Shown here one piece after another: positions 9,569-18,438 of a stretch of 64,000 bases of DNA. The stretch covers positions 32,806 to 96,805 of the forward strand of contig NZ_AEJF01000068.1 in NCBI RefSeq assembly GCF_001028175.1. Direction: 5' to 3'. Numbering within the stretch: the first letter of the stretch is position 1; each line of letters starts with the position of its first letter. A program made the translations under genes and the position numbers. The notes under the pieces were generated by a model. That model worked only from the letters and a program-made list of their open reading frames with translations, searched no databases and was not told the DNA's origin. The DNA is from Caballeronia mineralivorans PML1(12) (lineage in GTDB: Bacteria; Pseudomonadota; Gammaproteobacteria; Burkholderiales; Burkholderiaceae).

Positions 9569-9597
9569 TTGCGGCGACATTGGATATTCATATAATG
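9569..9597 (+). promoter_or_regulatory. Promoter-like site with palindromic motif, copy 2
   Basis: CATTGGATATTCATATAATG (9578-9597) is an imperfect version of the palindrome at 8269-8288, identical at 17 of 20 positions and with the same ATTC centre. Here the right arm forms a perfect TATAAT -10 hexamer, 16 bp after a TTGCGG -35-like hexamer. It lies about 220 bp upstream of the efflux operon that begins at 9820 and is the best promoter candidate for it. The rest of the 330-bp gap shows no supported gene. Confidence 0.5.
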
Positions 9598-9819
9598 CGG
9601 AATGCCTCTTTCGGCGTTATTGTGATCGATTAGTATGTCTACAATCTCTCCACAAGCGGAGCGCGGGCTACTACTTGAAAAGGTGCATCCACACTGACCG
9701 GTACAAGAACGGCGCTCCTGAACCTGTTTCCCCCTCGCTGTCCAAAACCCCGAAATTTGAGGCAAAACGCATTGGCGTGGCTGCAAGGTGTGACATTGAT
9801 TCCAACCGCAGGGACGACT

Positions 9820-10116
9820 TTGAAACGACATATTCCACTCGCCAGAGGCAGATGTCCAAAGCGTGCAATCGGGATGGCCGCGATTGCCGCGGGTCTCGTG
9901 TCAGGGTGCGAAAGTTCGCCATCCATTGGCGTGCTCGGCGCGTACTTTCCCGACTGGCTGTTTTGTATCGTCGCGGGCGTTGCGCTCACGGTCGTCATCT
10001 ATCTGATCGTCAAGCGTTTGCAGGCTGGCCATCTGATGGGACCTTCGGCCGTGGTGTATCCCACGCTTGTCGCTTTTCTCGCGCTCGCTGTCTGGTTGAT
10101 GCTGTTCCAACATTGA
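9820..10116 (+). CDS. YtcA-like small membrane lipoprotein of efflux operon
   Basis: A small protein (98 residues from a TTG at 9820) with a basic N-terminus, a lipoprotein signal ending in LVSGC, and two membrane segments (FCIVAGVALTVVIYLIV and PTLVAFLALAVWLML). Length, lipobox and position before HlyD and FUSC genes match the YtcA family, whose role is unknown. The TTG follows an AGGGA ribosome site by 5 nt and gives a normal-length signal peptide. An in-frame ATG at 9757 would add 21 non-signal-like residues. It is the first gene of the four-gene efflux operon ending at 14878. Confidence 0.75.
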   Translation: MKRHIPLARGRCPKRAIGMAAIAAGLVSGCESSPSIGVLGAYFPDWLFCIVAGVALTVVIYLIVKRLQAGHLMGPSAVVYPTLVAFLALAVWLMLFQH

Positions 10117-10133
10117 ATTTCTCAGGCGGATGA

Positions 10134-11192
10134 ATGGCGACGACAGCCAGCGGGACATCGAAGAGAAAATGGCCGGCCATTGTCCTGGTCGTGGTGACAT
10201 TGTTGCTGCTTGTCTACGTCATCCGGGTGTGGGATCGCGCGCCGCGCACCGACGACGCCTATGTCTATGCGGATACGATCGACGTCGTGCCCGAGGTCAG
10301 CGGGCGCATCGTCGAACTGGCCGTGCGCGACAATCAGGCGGTGAAGCAGGGCGACCTGCTGTTCCGCATCGATCCGCGTTCGTATCAGGATGCGCTGACG
10401 CGGGGCAAGGCGTCCCTCGTCGCGCTCGACCGCCAGATCGAGCTGACCCAGCGCACGGTCAATGCGCAGCAGTACAACGCGCAATCGGTGCGTGCGGCTG
10501 TCGAGCGCGCGCGAGCCGCAGCCAGCCAGGCGTCCGATACGCTGCACCGCATGGAGCCGCTGTTGTCACACGGTTATGTGTCGGCGGAAGACGTCGACCG
10601 TGCGCGCACCGCGCAACGCGCCACGCAGGCCGAACTCAGTGCCGCGCAACTGCAGGCGCAGCAGGCGGCAGCGGCTGTGAGCGGCGTCGACGCGCTGGTC
10701 GCGCAACGTGCCGTAGTCATGGCGGAGATCGCGATTGCCGAACTGAACCTCGAGTATGCGACCGTGCGTGCACCGTTTGACGGACGCATTGTGTCGTTGA
10801 AGACATCGACGGGGCAGTTTGCGTCGGCGCTCAAACCCGTCTTCACATTGATCGACACGCGCCACTGGTATGTGGTCGCGAACTTTCGCGAGACGGAACT
10901 CAAGGGCGTCAGGGCCGGGTCGCCCGCCACGGTGTACCTGATGAGCGATACGGGTCAGCGTTTCCAGGGTGCCGTCGATTCGATCAGTTATGGCGTCGCG
11001 ACCGATGAAGCCGGCCTTGCATTGCCCGGCGGGTTGCCGCGCATTCAACGCACGCTTAACTGGGTCCATGTGTCGCAGCGCTTCCCGGTCAAGATCCGGG
11101 TCGACAATCCGAACCCGGATCTGTTTCGCGTCGGTACGTCGGCGGTGGCCGTGCTGCAACCCGGGCGCGGCAACGACGGCGAGCGCCATTAA
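10134..11192 (+). CDS. HlyD-family efflux adaptor (AaeA/EmrA-like membrane fusion protein)
   Basis: A 352-residue periplasmic adaptor: one N-terminal membrane anchor (residues ~12-30), a biotinyl-lipoyl half-motif (RTDDAYVYADTIDVVPEVSG, then V-K-Q-G-D-L-L-F-R-I-D), an Ala/Gln-rich coiled-coil hairpin (~95-195), the second lipoyl half (YATVRAPFDGRIV) and a beta-barrel domain. Adaptors of this type bridge an inner-membrane pump and an outer-membrane factor. It sits 17 bp after the YtcA-like gene and 9 bp before the FUSC gene. In AaeAB-type systems the exported compounds are aromatic carboxylic acids, which is a guess for this copy. Confidence 0.93.
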   Translation: MATTASGTSKRKWPAIVLVVVTLLLLVYVIRVWDRAPRTDDAYVYADTIDVVPEVSGRIVELAVRDNQAVKQGDLLFRIDPRSYQDALTRGKASLVALDRQIELTQRTVNAQQYNAQSVRAAVERARAAASQASDTLHRMEPLLSHGYVSAEDVDRARTAQRATQAELSAAQLQAQQAAAAVSGVDALVAQRAVVMAEIAIAELNLEYATVRAPFDGRIVSLKTSTGQFASALKPVFTLIDTRHWYVVANFRETELKGVRAGSPATVYLMSDTGQRFQGAVDSISYGVATDEAGLALPGGLPRIQRTLNWVHVSQRFPVKIRVDNPNPDLFRVGTSAVAVLQPGRGNDGERH

Positions 11193-11201
11193 GGAGCGCC
11201 A

Positions 11202-13310
11202 ATGGCCGCCGCCGACTACCTGCCTGTCACACTGCGCGATGCCGGCGCGTTCCTGAGGCGCGAGCTTGCGCCTTTCCCCGGTCGCGTCAACGTGATGCTG
11301 CGTTGCATGCTGACGAGCGCCATCGTGATCGTCGTGTCGATGGCGCTCGAAGTGCCGGAGCTCGCACTGTCGCTGCTGGTGGTGTTCTACGTCACGCAGT
11401 CGAACGTGGTGGTCACGCGGCTGGTCGGCGTGATGTTCATCGTCGGGTCCACGCTCGGGATCGGCCTGTCGATCCTGCTGCTGAAGTTCACATTCGACTA
11501 TCCGTTGCTGCGCATCGTCGTCGCGAGCCTGCTGTTCTTCGGCAGCGTGTACCTCATGCGGGTGCTGAAAATCGGCGTAGTGTTCTTCATCGTCGCGATC
11601 GTCGTGATCTACGTGCAGAGCTTTGTGGACCAGACCGATCAAGCCGACCTGCTGATTCGCGCGGTGTTGTGGGTATGGATCGCCGTAAATTATCCGATTG
11701 CGCTGACGCTCGTGGTCAATACGTTGCTGTTGCCTGCCGAACCGCAATTGCAGCTCAAGGCGGAAATCCATCGGCAACTCGCGGCGCTGGACACGCACCT
11801 GAGGCAACCGATCGACGGTACGACGAGCGCCGCGCCGATTACGCTGGCGGCCGTCCAGCAAGGCGCGCTCACGCTGCAGAAGCTGCTGCGGTTCACGGCG
11901 ATGCGTGACGCCCACTATCGCGAGCATCAGACGTTGCAGCTTGCATGCATCGCGACAGTGTCGCGTCTTTATCGCGGTGCGAGTGAACTGCCGCTCAGTT
12001 GGCCAGACGCGTCGGCGGCGCGGCTTGCGATGTTGCGCGAGCTGCGCGCGAACGTTCGGGCGCTTGACGAATCGGTGATGTCGGGCGAGCCCTATCGCTA
12101 CGTGAGCACGGCGACACCTGAAGAGCGCAATGCAGCCGACGCGACTCCCGCCGCAGGCGAATTGCAGCGGGCGCTGCATTCGTACGCGGATCTCGTCGCA
12201 AGCGGTGTGGAACCCGGCAAGCCGCCCGCGAGCGAGCCGATGGTCGCGCCCGACGCATGGACCAATCCCGCGTACATGCGTTTTTCGCTGAAGACGCTGC
12301 TCGCCGTTTTCGTCTGCTACGTGTTCTACAACGCCGTCGACTGGCAGGGCGTCCACACGATCATGCTGACTTGCCTGATCGTCGCGCTGCCGAGCCTCGG
12401 CGCATCGACGCAGCGTGCGTTGCTGCGGCTGGCCGGGGCCGCCGTCGGCAGCGCGCTGGCGTTGTTCATGGTCGTGTTCATCGTTCCGCATCTCGACGGC
12501 ATCGTCGGCTTGTTGCTGATGGCGTTGCCTGCCGTTGCGCTCGGGGCGTGGATATCGGCGGGTTCGGAGAGGATCGGCTATGCCGGCATCCAGGTGATGT
12601 TCACCTTCTCGCTTGCGTTGCTCGACCAGTTCAGCCCAACCACGAATCTGACTGAAATCCGCGACCGGATGGTGGGCATTCTGCTGGGCGTCGGCGTGGC
12701 GACCTTCGTGCAGATGTCGTTCTGGCGGGAGGGCGAGGGCGACGTGCTGCGGCAGAAACTCGCCACGATGCTGCGCGCCATTGCCGCACAATTGCGTACT
12801 CCACAGGCGGGCGTCGACCAACGGGACGAGTTGCCCTATGCGCAGCGGCAGTTGCAGGCGTGGGCCGTGCTGGCCGATTGCGAAGCGACGCTGTCGCGAG
12901 TCGCGCTCGAGCCCGACTGGCAGGAAGTGGAGCAGGCGCAACTGACACTGCGCGTGCAAACGGTTCTCGCGCAGGGACGCGAGATCATGCTGGCGGGCGA
13001 TGCGCTGTTCAACACGCTGGCGGCGCAAGCGGGATCGTCGAGCCCACGAACGGTCGATGCAGTGCGCTCGACACAGGAACAGGCCTCAGCCGAACTTAAC
13101 CGATACGCGGAAGATCTCGCCCGGAATCCGCCCGACGCCCGCGCGCCGCAACGCATCGGGATCGCTGCGCAAGCTGTCGAACCGACCCAACCGGCCGACG
13201 GGCCGCTCATCGCCGCAGCGGACGAACTGTCGCGGCAGGTCGCGGGGTTGCCGGACTGGCGCGTCGAGGCACGCGTCGCGGCGCCCTCATCACAGGCCAT
13301 ACGAACATGA
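11202..13310 (+). CDS. FUSC-family inner-membrane efflux protein (AaeB-like)
   Basis: A 702-residue protein with two clusters of about five to six membrane segments (residues ~25-185 and ~355-510) separated and followed by soluble helical domains. This is the duplicated layout of the FUSC/AaeB family of aromatic-acid exporters. The start ATG follows AAGGAGCGCC. The gene lies between the HlyD adaptor and the outer-membrane factor, giving a complete tripartite pump. The substrate cannot be read from the sequence; hydroxybenzoate-like acids or fusaric acid are known for the family. Confidence 0.92.
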   Translation: MAAADYLPVTLRDAGAFLRRELAPFPGRVNVMLRCMLTSAIVIVVSMALEVPELALSLLVVFYVTQSNVVVTRLVGVMFIVGSTLGIGLSILLLKFTFDYPLLRIVVASLLFFGSVYLMRVLKIGVVFFIVAIVVIYVQSFVDQTDQADLLIRAVLWVWIAVNYPIALTLVVNTLLLPAEPQLQLKAEIHRQLAALDTHLRQPIDGTTSAAPITLAAVQQGALTLQKLLRFTAMRDAHYREHQTLQLACIATVSRLYRGASELPLSWPDASAARLAMLRELRANVRALDESVMSGEPYRYVSTATPEERNAADATPAAGELQRALHSYADLVASGVEPGKPPASEPMVAPDAWTNPAYMRFSLKTLLAVFVCYVFYNAVDWQGVHTIMLTCLIVALPSLGASTQRALLRLAGAAVGSALALFMVVFIVPHLDGIVGLLLMALPAVALGAWISAGSERIGYAGIQVMFTFSLALLDQFSPTTNLTEIRDRMVGILLGVGVATFVQMSFWREGEGDVLRQKLATMLRAIAAQLRTPQAGVDQRDELPYAQRQLQAWAVLADCEATLSRVALEPDWQEVEQAQLTLRVQTVLAQGREIMLAGDALFNTLAAQAGSSSPRTVDAVRSTQEQASAELNRYAEDLARNPPDARAPQRIGIAAQAVEPTQPADGPLIAAADELSRQVAGLPDWRVEARVAAPSSQAIRT

Positions 13311-13315
13311 ACTGC

Positions 13316-13383
13316 CCCCACGCTCACTATCGTTCGCTGCCCCCCGAGGGGGGCGGATGCACCCCTTGGGGCGGCCCGGCGGG
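13316..13383. repeat. GC-rich palindromic REP-like element
   Basis: This 68-bp stretch contains GCCCCCC-GA-GGGGGGC (13339-13354), then CCCC-TT-GGGG (13362-13371) and a GGCGGCCCGGCGGG tail. The combination is familiar from short dispersed intergenic repeats in Burkholderiales. It sits between the FUSC stop and the probable outer-membrane factor start. It is open in frame, so an ATG at 13307 overlapping the FUSC stop could be mistaken for the start of the next gene. It may act as an mRNA stem-loop inside the operon. No other copy was seen in this window. Confidence 0.65.
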
Positions 13384-13390
13384 AGGCATC

Positions 13391-14878
13391 ATGAATGCGC
13401 GATCGGGTCTACGCGAGTGGCGATGGCGTCGATGCTTTTTATGCGTCGCGTGGATGTCATTCATGCTGCCGGGTTGCGCGCTGATCCATCATAACGGCAC
13501 GCCCTATACCGAGATCGCGACCGGGCAGATCAATCTCGCCGACGACATCCATCTCGCGCGCGATGGCTGGCCCGCCGCGCGCTGGTGGACGCGCTATCGC
13601 GATGCGCAGCTCGACGCGCTGATCGATCAGGCGCTCGCCAATGCGCCGACGATGGTGATTGCGCGCACGCGCGTCGCGCAGGCGAAGTCCGATGTCGAGC
13701 TTGCCAGAGCGGGATCGAACCTTCAGGTGGCTGCGCTGGCGTCGCTGGATCGCGAGCATATTTCCGCGAACGGCTTTCTCGGCCCGTTCGCGAAGAACGA
13801 ACCGGCTGCGGGGCTGACGGGTCCTTGGTACACCGAGGGCATCGTCGGGCTCGGCGCGAGCCTGGACGTCGACATCTGGGGCAAGCAGCGTGCGCAAATC
13901 GCCGCGTCGCTCGGTGTGAGCAATGCGCGGCTCGCCGAGACGTCCGCTGTCGAACTCGAAATCTCGACAGATGTCGCGCAGCTTTACTACGGTATCCAAA
14001 CGACTTGCCAGCTCATCGATCTGCTGAACGAATCGCATGAGGTAGCGGTGTTCGGGGTGCAAGCACACGAAGCGCGCGCGGCGCGCGGCCTCGAAGCCCG
14101 CACCCTGCTCGAAGAAGCACGGGCGCAGCAACTGGCCATCGAACTGCAGATCGTGTCGGCGCAAGGGCAGATAAAGCAGTTTCGCGAATCGATGCGGGCG
14201 CTGGCCGGTGCGGGCCCCAACGGTTTGCCGGCTATCGAGCCCGTGGCACTGCCGCGCTCGCAGGCGGCCCTGCCGGCGACGCTTTCATACGAACTGCTCG
14301 CACGGCGTCCCGATCTGCAGGCAATGCGATGGTATGTAGAGGCGTCGTTCGACCGGATCGACGCGGCGAAGGCGGCGTTCTATCCGAGCTTCGACATCAA
14401 GGCGTTCTTCGGCTTCGACGCATTGCACCTCGCCGACCTCTTCACGCATGCAAGCCAGCAGATCAACCTGATTCCGGGCCTGTACTTGCCGATCTTCGAC
14501 GGCGGCAGGCTCAACGCGAACCTGAGCGGCGCACGCGAGGGAAGCAACCTGTTGATCGAGCAGTACAACCAGGCCGTCCTCAACGCGGTACGCGATGTCG
14601 CGCAGACGGGCAGCCGTCTGCAGGCCCTCGATGCTCAGACCGCGTTGCAGAAGCAACGGATCGAATCGGTTGCGTTCGCGAGGGACAGCGTCGAAGCATA
14701 TTATCAACGCGGACTGACGAGCCGGCTCGCGGCGCTCGAAGCACGCCAGCCCGTGATCGCGGAACAGGTTGCCCTGCTCACGCTCGATGGTCAGATGCTT
14801 AGTCAGGAGATTGCGTTGACGAAGGCGCTCGGCGGCGGCTATCGTGCCGATCCGCCCGTCGAACTGAAGCCGCGTTGA
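13391..14878 (+). CDS. NodT-type outer-membrane factor lipoprotein of efflux system
   Basis: A 495-residue TolC-superfamily protein with a lipoprotein signal (basic N-terminus, hydrophobic core, MLPGC lipobox) and the duplicated outer-membrane efflux repeats (RWWTRYRDAQLDALIDQAL early; ELLARRPDLQAM, PIFDGG, then the helical C-terminal half). The ATG at 13391 is chosen because GGGAGG stands 4 nt upstream and it gives a normal signal peptide. The longer frame from 13307 would run through the palindromic repeat. It completes the tripartite pump with the HlyD and FUSC proteins. A terminator follows at 14972. Confidence 0.9.
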   Translation: MNARSGLREWRWRRCFLCVAWMSFMLPGCALIHHNGTPYTEIATGQINLADDIHLARDGWPAARWWTRYRDAQLDALIDQALANAPTMVIARTRVAQAKSDVELARAGSNLQVAALASLDREHISANGFLGPFAKNEPAAGLTGPWYTEGIVGLGASLDVDIWGKQRAQIAASLGVSNARLAETSAVELEISTDVAQLYYGIQTTCQLIDLLNESHEVAVFGVQAHEARAARGLEARTLLEEARAQQLAIELQIVSAQGQIKQFRESMRALAGAGPNGLPAIEPVALPRSQAALPATLSYELLARRPDLQAMRWYVEASFDRIDAAKAAFYPSFDIKAFFGFDALHLADLFTHASQQINLIPGLYLPIFDGGRLNANLSGAREGSNLLIEQYNQAVLNAVRDVAQTGSRLQALDAQTALQKQRIESVAFARDSVEAYYQRGLTSRLAALEARQPVIAEQVALLTLDGQMLSQEIALTKALGGGYRADPPVELKPR

Positions 14879-14971
14879 ACGAAGCGCCGATGGGGTTCGG
14901 CACTGCTGTGCCGGTGGAGTGTCATGCCAAAAGGCGGTCACTTCGCGGCGCTCGAACAACCGGAATTGCTG

Positions 14972-14994
14972 GCCCAGGAAATCCGGGCTTTTTT
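14972..14994 (+). terminator. Rho-independent terminator of the efflux operon
   Basis: GCCC (14972-14975) pairs with GGGC (14985-14988) around a 9-nt loop, and six T follow directly (14989-14994). It lies 94 bp after the outer-membrane factor stop. The stem is short, but the U-tract is clear. Confidence 0.6.
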
Positions 14995-15188
14995 GGGATC
15001 ACTTCCCGGGCTTCGATGCGAATCCGGGCTGGTCACAATAGGCCACGACAGGTCTCCCTGCTTCGGAGGGGATTGAGCAGTCTTTATGCCTGACCTAAAA
15101 TCCACGCCACGAAACCGGCAGCTTTTGGACGCATCCTGTCACAGTTCCAAAAGCGCTCGGGAATTAAAGTAAATAAAAATACTGAGAG

Positions 15189-15440
15189 ATGGTGATGTTC
15201 GCCAAAATATTTGCAGTCCACAAATCCAAGGGGATTCTTGCGACCCATTGGGAGTTCGAATTCTCTTTACATGACAAGACCGGCTGCCTCATGGAGCGCA
15301 GGATTTCGGTAGATGAAGCAATTGGTCTCGCGAATCGCCCGGATGCCGGGCCAGTCTTTGACATGTGCCGCATGATCAAATCAACGCCACCGGTGGAATT
15401 TAGCCGGCTAGTCGGCCGCATCTTCATGACCGCCTCCTGA
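15189..15440 (+). CDS. Small hypothetical protein
   Basis: An 83-residue frame with a balanced composition, no membrane segment and no motif I recognise. It contains a repeated charged pattern (KSKGILATHWEFEFSLHDKTG, then RRISVDEAIGLANRPDAGPVFDMCRM). An AGAGA upstream of the start is a weak ribosome site, and a second ATG lies two codons in. It stands alone between the efflux terminator and the PAP2 gene. Codon use looks protein-like, but the case rests only on the reading frame. Confidence 0.4.
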   Translation: MVMFAKIFAVHKSKGILATHWEFEFSLHDKTGCLMERRISVDEAIGLANRPDAGPVFDMCRMIKSTPPVEFSRLVGRIFMTAS

Positions 15441-15876
15441 TCCGCAGCAAGCCGCGCCCTCCGCAGCAAATCCGCCCGCAACAGGCCAACTGGCGCCCCG
15501 CATCGCTCACCCCATTGTGTCGTCTGTAGTTTCTTCAACGGCATCGTTCTGCAATGATGCCCAGTTCAAACATTGAGTATCCGTTTCTCAAGGTACTGAC
15601 CCGCCGGTTTGGGTCCGGTCCCAACGATCGCCGACAGGCAGAGCGCGGCCAGTTACCGACATTCGCTTGCTGGCAACGAATGTCCGCGGTTCTACCGCAA
15701 TCCTGACGTTCTCCATCGGCAAAAGGACACCCGTTCGTCGGCCGTTGCGGCCCCACAAGCCACGAGCAGGCGATCCAGCTTTGAACGCCTTCCTCCACCG
15801 ATCAGATCCAAGCCATGCGTGCGAGCGTGTCCAGTAGGGGGTGATGAGCGCCTCCTCTCCACACCTTCCCGACCAA
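15441..15876. other. Intergenic region without supported gene
   Basis: This 436-bp stretch lies between the small hypothetical gene and the 3' end of the PAP2 gene. Short overlapping frames occur on both strands, but none has a ribosome site or a recognisable product. No strong hairpin or repeat was seen. Confidence 0.5.
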
Positions 15877-16596
15877 CTACATCCCATGTATCAGGACGTG
15901 CGCCAACACGCGCAGCTCCTGGAACTGTGTCGCCAACTCGAAGCTAAGCACGAACGCGGCGCCATAAAACACGCCGGGATAGCGCTGCGCGAATGCCAGC
16001 ATCGGTGCGGCGACGCGCGTGCGTATCGCCCTGGCGCTCATCACGTATGTGATGCCGATGCCGAGCGCCGCACCGGCCAGCACGTCCGTCGGGTAGTGCA
16101 CGCCGAGATAGATGCGCGGCAGGCCGATCAGCACCACGGCGTGCAATAGCGCGTAGATCCCCACGGGCCGCGAGGCGAGGAAAATGCCCATAGCGACCGC
16201 ACACCAGAGCATGGCGTGATCGCTCGGAAACGAACTCCACGTTCGCAGCACCGGCTCGTCCACGTTGGCCTCAGGAAAGAATGCACGCAACGCCGGTTCA
16301 TACATCGGCCGCAGGCGAAACGGCAGGTAGTGCGCAAGCAGGCGGCCGGCCACCAGCGCGATGAGGCCGCTCGCGAGGGCGATCACGACGAGTTCGCGCT
16401 GGTGTCGCCGGACGGCCTCGCCGTCAGGTCCTTCCGCACGTTCGTGCCTGAACCAGACCCACCACAGCAGTGCAACCAACATCACGCCCTTGGGCAAGTA
16501 CGCGTTCACGACCGCTTCGACTACAGGGGTGAAGCCTTGAGAGTGAATGGCCACTTTATTTACGGACGCGATGGTCCACGTATCGATGACGTTCAT
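15877..16596 (-). CDS. PAP2-superfamily membrane phosphatase
   Basis: A 239-residue membrane protein with about five or six hydrophobic segments and the three phosphatase signature blocks: a K-like/RP block (LPFRLRP), the central PSDH block (SFPSDHAMLWC, a Ser-Asp-His variant of PSGH), and the R-x-Y-x-G-V-H-x-x-x-D block (RIYLGVHYPTDVLAG). Family members dephosphorylate undecaprenyl diphosphate, phosphatidic acid or related lipid phosphates outside the membrane. The ATG at 16596 is preferred because GGGGAG lies 9 nt upstream; a longer frame starts at 16623. It appears to be a single-gene unit. Confidence 0.9.
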   Translation of the reverse strand: MNVIDTWTIASVNKVAIHSQGFTPVVEAVVNAYLPKGVMLVALLWWVWFRHERAEGPDGEAVRRHQRELVVIALASGLIALVAGRLLAHYLPFRLRPMYEPALRAFFPEANVDEPVLRTWSSFPSDHAMLWCAVAMGIFLASRPVGIYALLHAVVLIGLPRIYLGVHYPTDVLAGAALGIGITYVMSARAIRTRVAAPMLAFAQRYPGVFYGAAFVLSFELATQFQELRVLAHVLIHGM

Positions 16597-17241
16597 TTGT
16601 CTCTGCTCCCCTATGTGCGGCAATCGACATAACTTCGTCGTTGGCCGCAGCCGTTGTCACGACGCCGCATCCAAGCATCGCTGGTGCCCGGCTACGCGGC
16701 GAAGCGCTCGACGGCCGGTAACAACCATCATCGTATTGACATGAACATGTGGTATGTGCGCTGGCGCGTGTAGTGTCCCAGCTAATTGTTGGATCCCTCG
16801 CTCAAGCCTCCTCCAGAAGCATTCACGCGAATCGCCCGTTCGCGGTTGCCAACAACCGCTGTTATGGCCCGGCCACAGCCACCAGCACCGTCATTTCCCG
16901 CCTCCGGGATAACGTTAATTGGCATTCAAATACCGGGTTGTCTCACTGGTGCAGCCGTCGTCCGCCGACGGCCAGCGCACCGGCTGCTGGCCGCAATGGT
17001 CGACGAACAGCAGGCGAATTGATATGGGTAGATGACTCATATCGACCCGATTGCAGTCCGTCGCCAATCGCGTCCGGGTGTCTCAAACGGGTCGCGTGTC
17101 GCCGATCGCAGAGAGGTAGATGTCGATCAGCTTCAGCCACTCGACAACGGGGCTACATCGTCGACAACCGATTCGAACTAGCGGTGGATACGCCTCATTC
17201 GTTATCGTGCAGCTTTAGTATGAGGTGCGAGCCCGCGCCGT
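16597..17241. other. Intergenic region without supported gene
   Basis: This 645-bp stretch lies between the PAP2 start and the MDR gene end. The open frames here have poor composition and no ribosome sites. On the minus strand a frame ending near 17089 has a helix-like ending and could be a relic, but I cannot assign it. No tRNA, long hairpin or tandem repeat was seen. Confidence 0.45.
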
Positions 17242-18321
17242 CTAAGGTCGGATCACAGTTATCCTGAATGGGCCGCCGTTCGCGGCTGCGTGGGTTACCG
17301 CGTCATTGGCGTCATCGAGCAGGAACGTCGTCACGTCGAAGTGGCCGAGATCCAGCAGGCCGGCCCGGATCAGGCCCGTCATGCGCGTCACCGCTTCGCG
17401 CGGATACATCCATTTGCCGCGCACCGTGATGTCGTTGCGCATGATCCACGGATAGGGCAGGTCGAGCCCCTCGCCGCCGAGCATGCCGACGCCCCCCATC
17501 AGCACGACGCGCCCATAGGGGCGCACAGCCATGACCGCCGCGCGCACGGTTGTCGTCGTGGCGGAGGGCGGCAGCAGATCCATCACGCAATCGATCGGAC
17601 CGGGGGACGCCTGCCGCATCCGTTCGCGGTCCTCGTCTTCGTTGCCTGAGAGCTTCACGGTCCGCACGCGCTCGCCGAAGCGGCGCTCCAGGTCCGCGAG
17701 CGCTCGTTCATTACGCCCCGGAGCGACGACGCAGCGCGCGCCCATCGCGAGCGCGACGGCCACGCCTGCGCTCCCGAAATTACCGGTCGCTCCGCTCACA
17801 AGCAGCTTCTCGCCGGCTTGCAGATTGGCCGCCAGCAGTCCGCCATAGGGTACGAGCATGACGTTAAGCGCGGACCAGCGAGTGGCATCGTCAGGATCGA
17901 TCTCGCCGATACGAATCGCGTTTTCAGTGGGCACCCGCACCTGTTCGGCGAAGGGACCATCGTGAAAATACCGTTGCAGGCGCTTGGCGCCGTCGCCGCG
18001 CGCGCTCCAGCCCTGCAGCGCGATGTCGGGCATCAGGGCGTCGTCGCGCGAACGCACGGTCGGGTCGCAGAACACCCAATCGCCCGGCTTCAGATGCGTG
18101 GCGTCCGGACCGCTCGCACGCACGCGGCCGATCGCGCCGCAGCCGGGAACCATCGGAAGATCGATCGGGTATTGGCGCTCGCCGCTAAATACTTCGTTCG
18201 CGTAGGAAAGCACCGGCGCAGCGGCGACATCAACAACGACTTCGCCCGTGCCGATCGCCGGATCCGGCATCTGGTTGATCGCGAGCGGCTGGCCGAGCGC
18301 CTTCAGAATCGCAGCTTTCAT
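17242..18321 (-). CDS. MDR-superfamily zinc-type alcohol dehydrogenase-like oxidoreductase
   Basis: A 359-residue medium-chain dehydrogenase/reductase. The N-terminal GroES-like domain contains VPGCGAIGRV and KPGDWVF, and the Rossmann domain has a nucleotide loop (VSGATGNFGSAG, then ALAMGARCVVAPGRNE). The usual zinc-binding Cys/His set is not evident, so it may be a zinc-free quinone-reductase-type enzyme using NADPH. It is divergent from the XRE regulator at 18439, with 117 bp and several CCTAG repeats between them, so that regulator probably controls it. Confidence 0.88.
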   Translation of the reverse strand: MKAAILKALGQPLAINQMPDPAIGTGEVVVDVAAAPVLSYANEVFSGERQYPIDLPMVPGCGAIGRVRASGPDATHLKPGDWVFCDPTVRSRDDALMPDIALQGWSARGDGAKRLQRYFHDGPFAEQVRVPTENAIRIGEIDPDDATRWSALNVMLVPYGGLLAANLQAGEKLLVSGATGNFGSAGVAVALAMGARCVVAPGRNERALADLERRFGERVRTVKLSGNEDEDRERMRQASPGPIDCVMDLLPPSATTTTVRAAVMAVRPYGRVVLMGGVGMLGGEGLDLPYPWIMRNDITVRGKWMYPREAVTRMTGLIRAGLLDLGHFDVTTFLLDDANDAVTHAAANGGPFRITVIRP

Positions 18322-18363
18322 GATCGTGCTCCGTTATGCGTAATTGGACTGGAGCATTCTGGC

Positions 18364-18405
18364 AGTCCTAGAATGGACAACAAGGCCTAGTACTATCCTA
18401 GGACT
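18364..18405. promoter_or_regulatory. Candidate operator: CCTAG repeats between MDR gene and XRE regulator
   Basis: The divergent promoter region has an inverted repeat AGTCCTAG (18364-18371) and CTAGGACT (18398-18405), with another CCTAG at 18386-18390. The third copy is itself the palindrome TCCTAGGA. Repeats of this kind between a regulator and its divergent target are typical operators. Binding by the adjacent XRE/MmyB-type protein is inferred. Confidence 0.5.
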
Positions 18406-18438
18406 CACGCGTGCCACCATCGATGGAAAGGGACGATC

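Noticed and set aside
10566..13028. An 820-codon open frame on the minus strand opposite the HlyD and FUSC genes
   Set aside because: It is a high-GC shadow: Arg/Gln/His-rich, no domain, no ribosome site, and fully covered by two well-supported plus-strand membrane-transport genes.
13307..13390. Start of the outer-membrane factor at ATG 13307 overlapping the FUSC stop
   Set aside because: The extra 28 codons are translated palindromic repeat; ATG 13391 has GGGAGG upstream and gives a proper lipoprotein signal.
16749..17267. Open frame of 172 codons in the gap before the MDR gene
   Set aside because: Ser/Arg/Cys-rich composition, no ribosome site and no recognisable fold.
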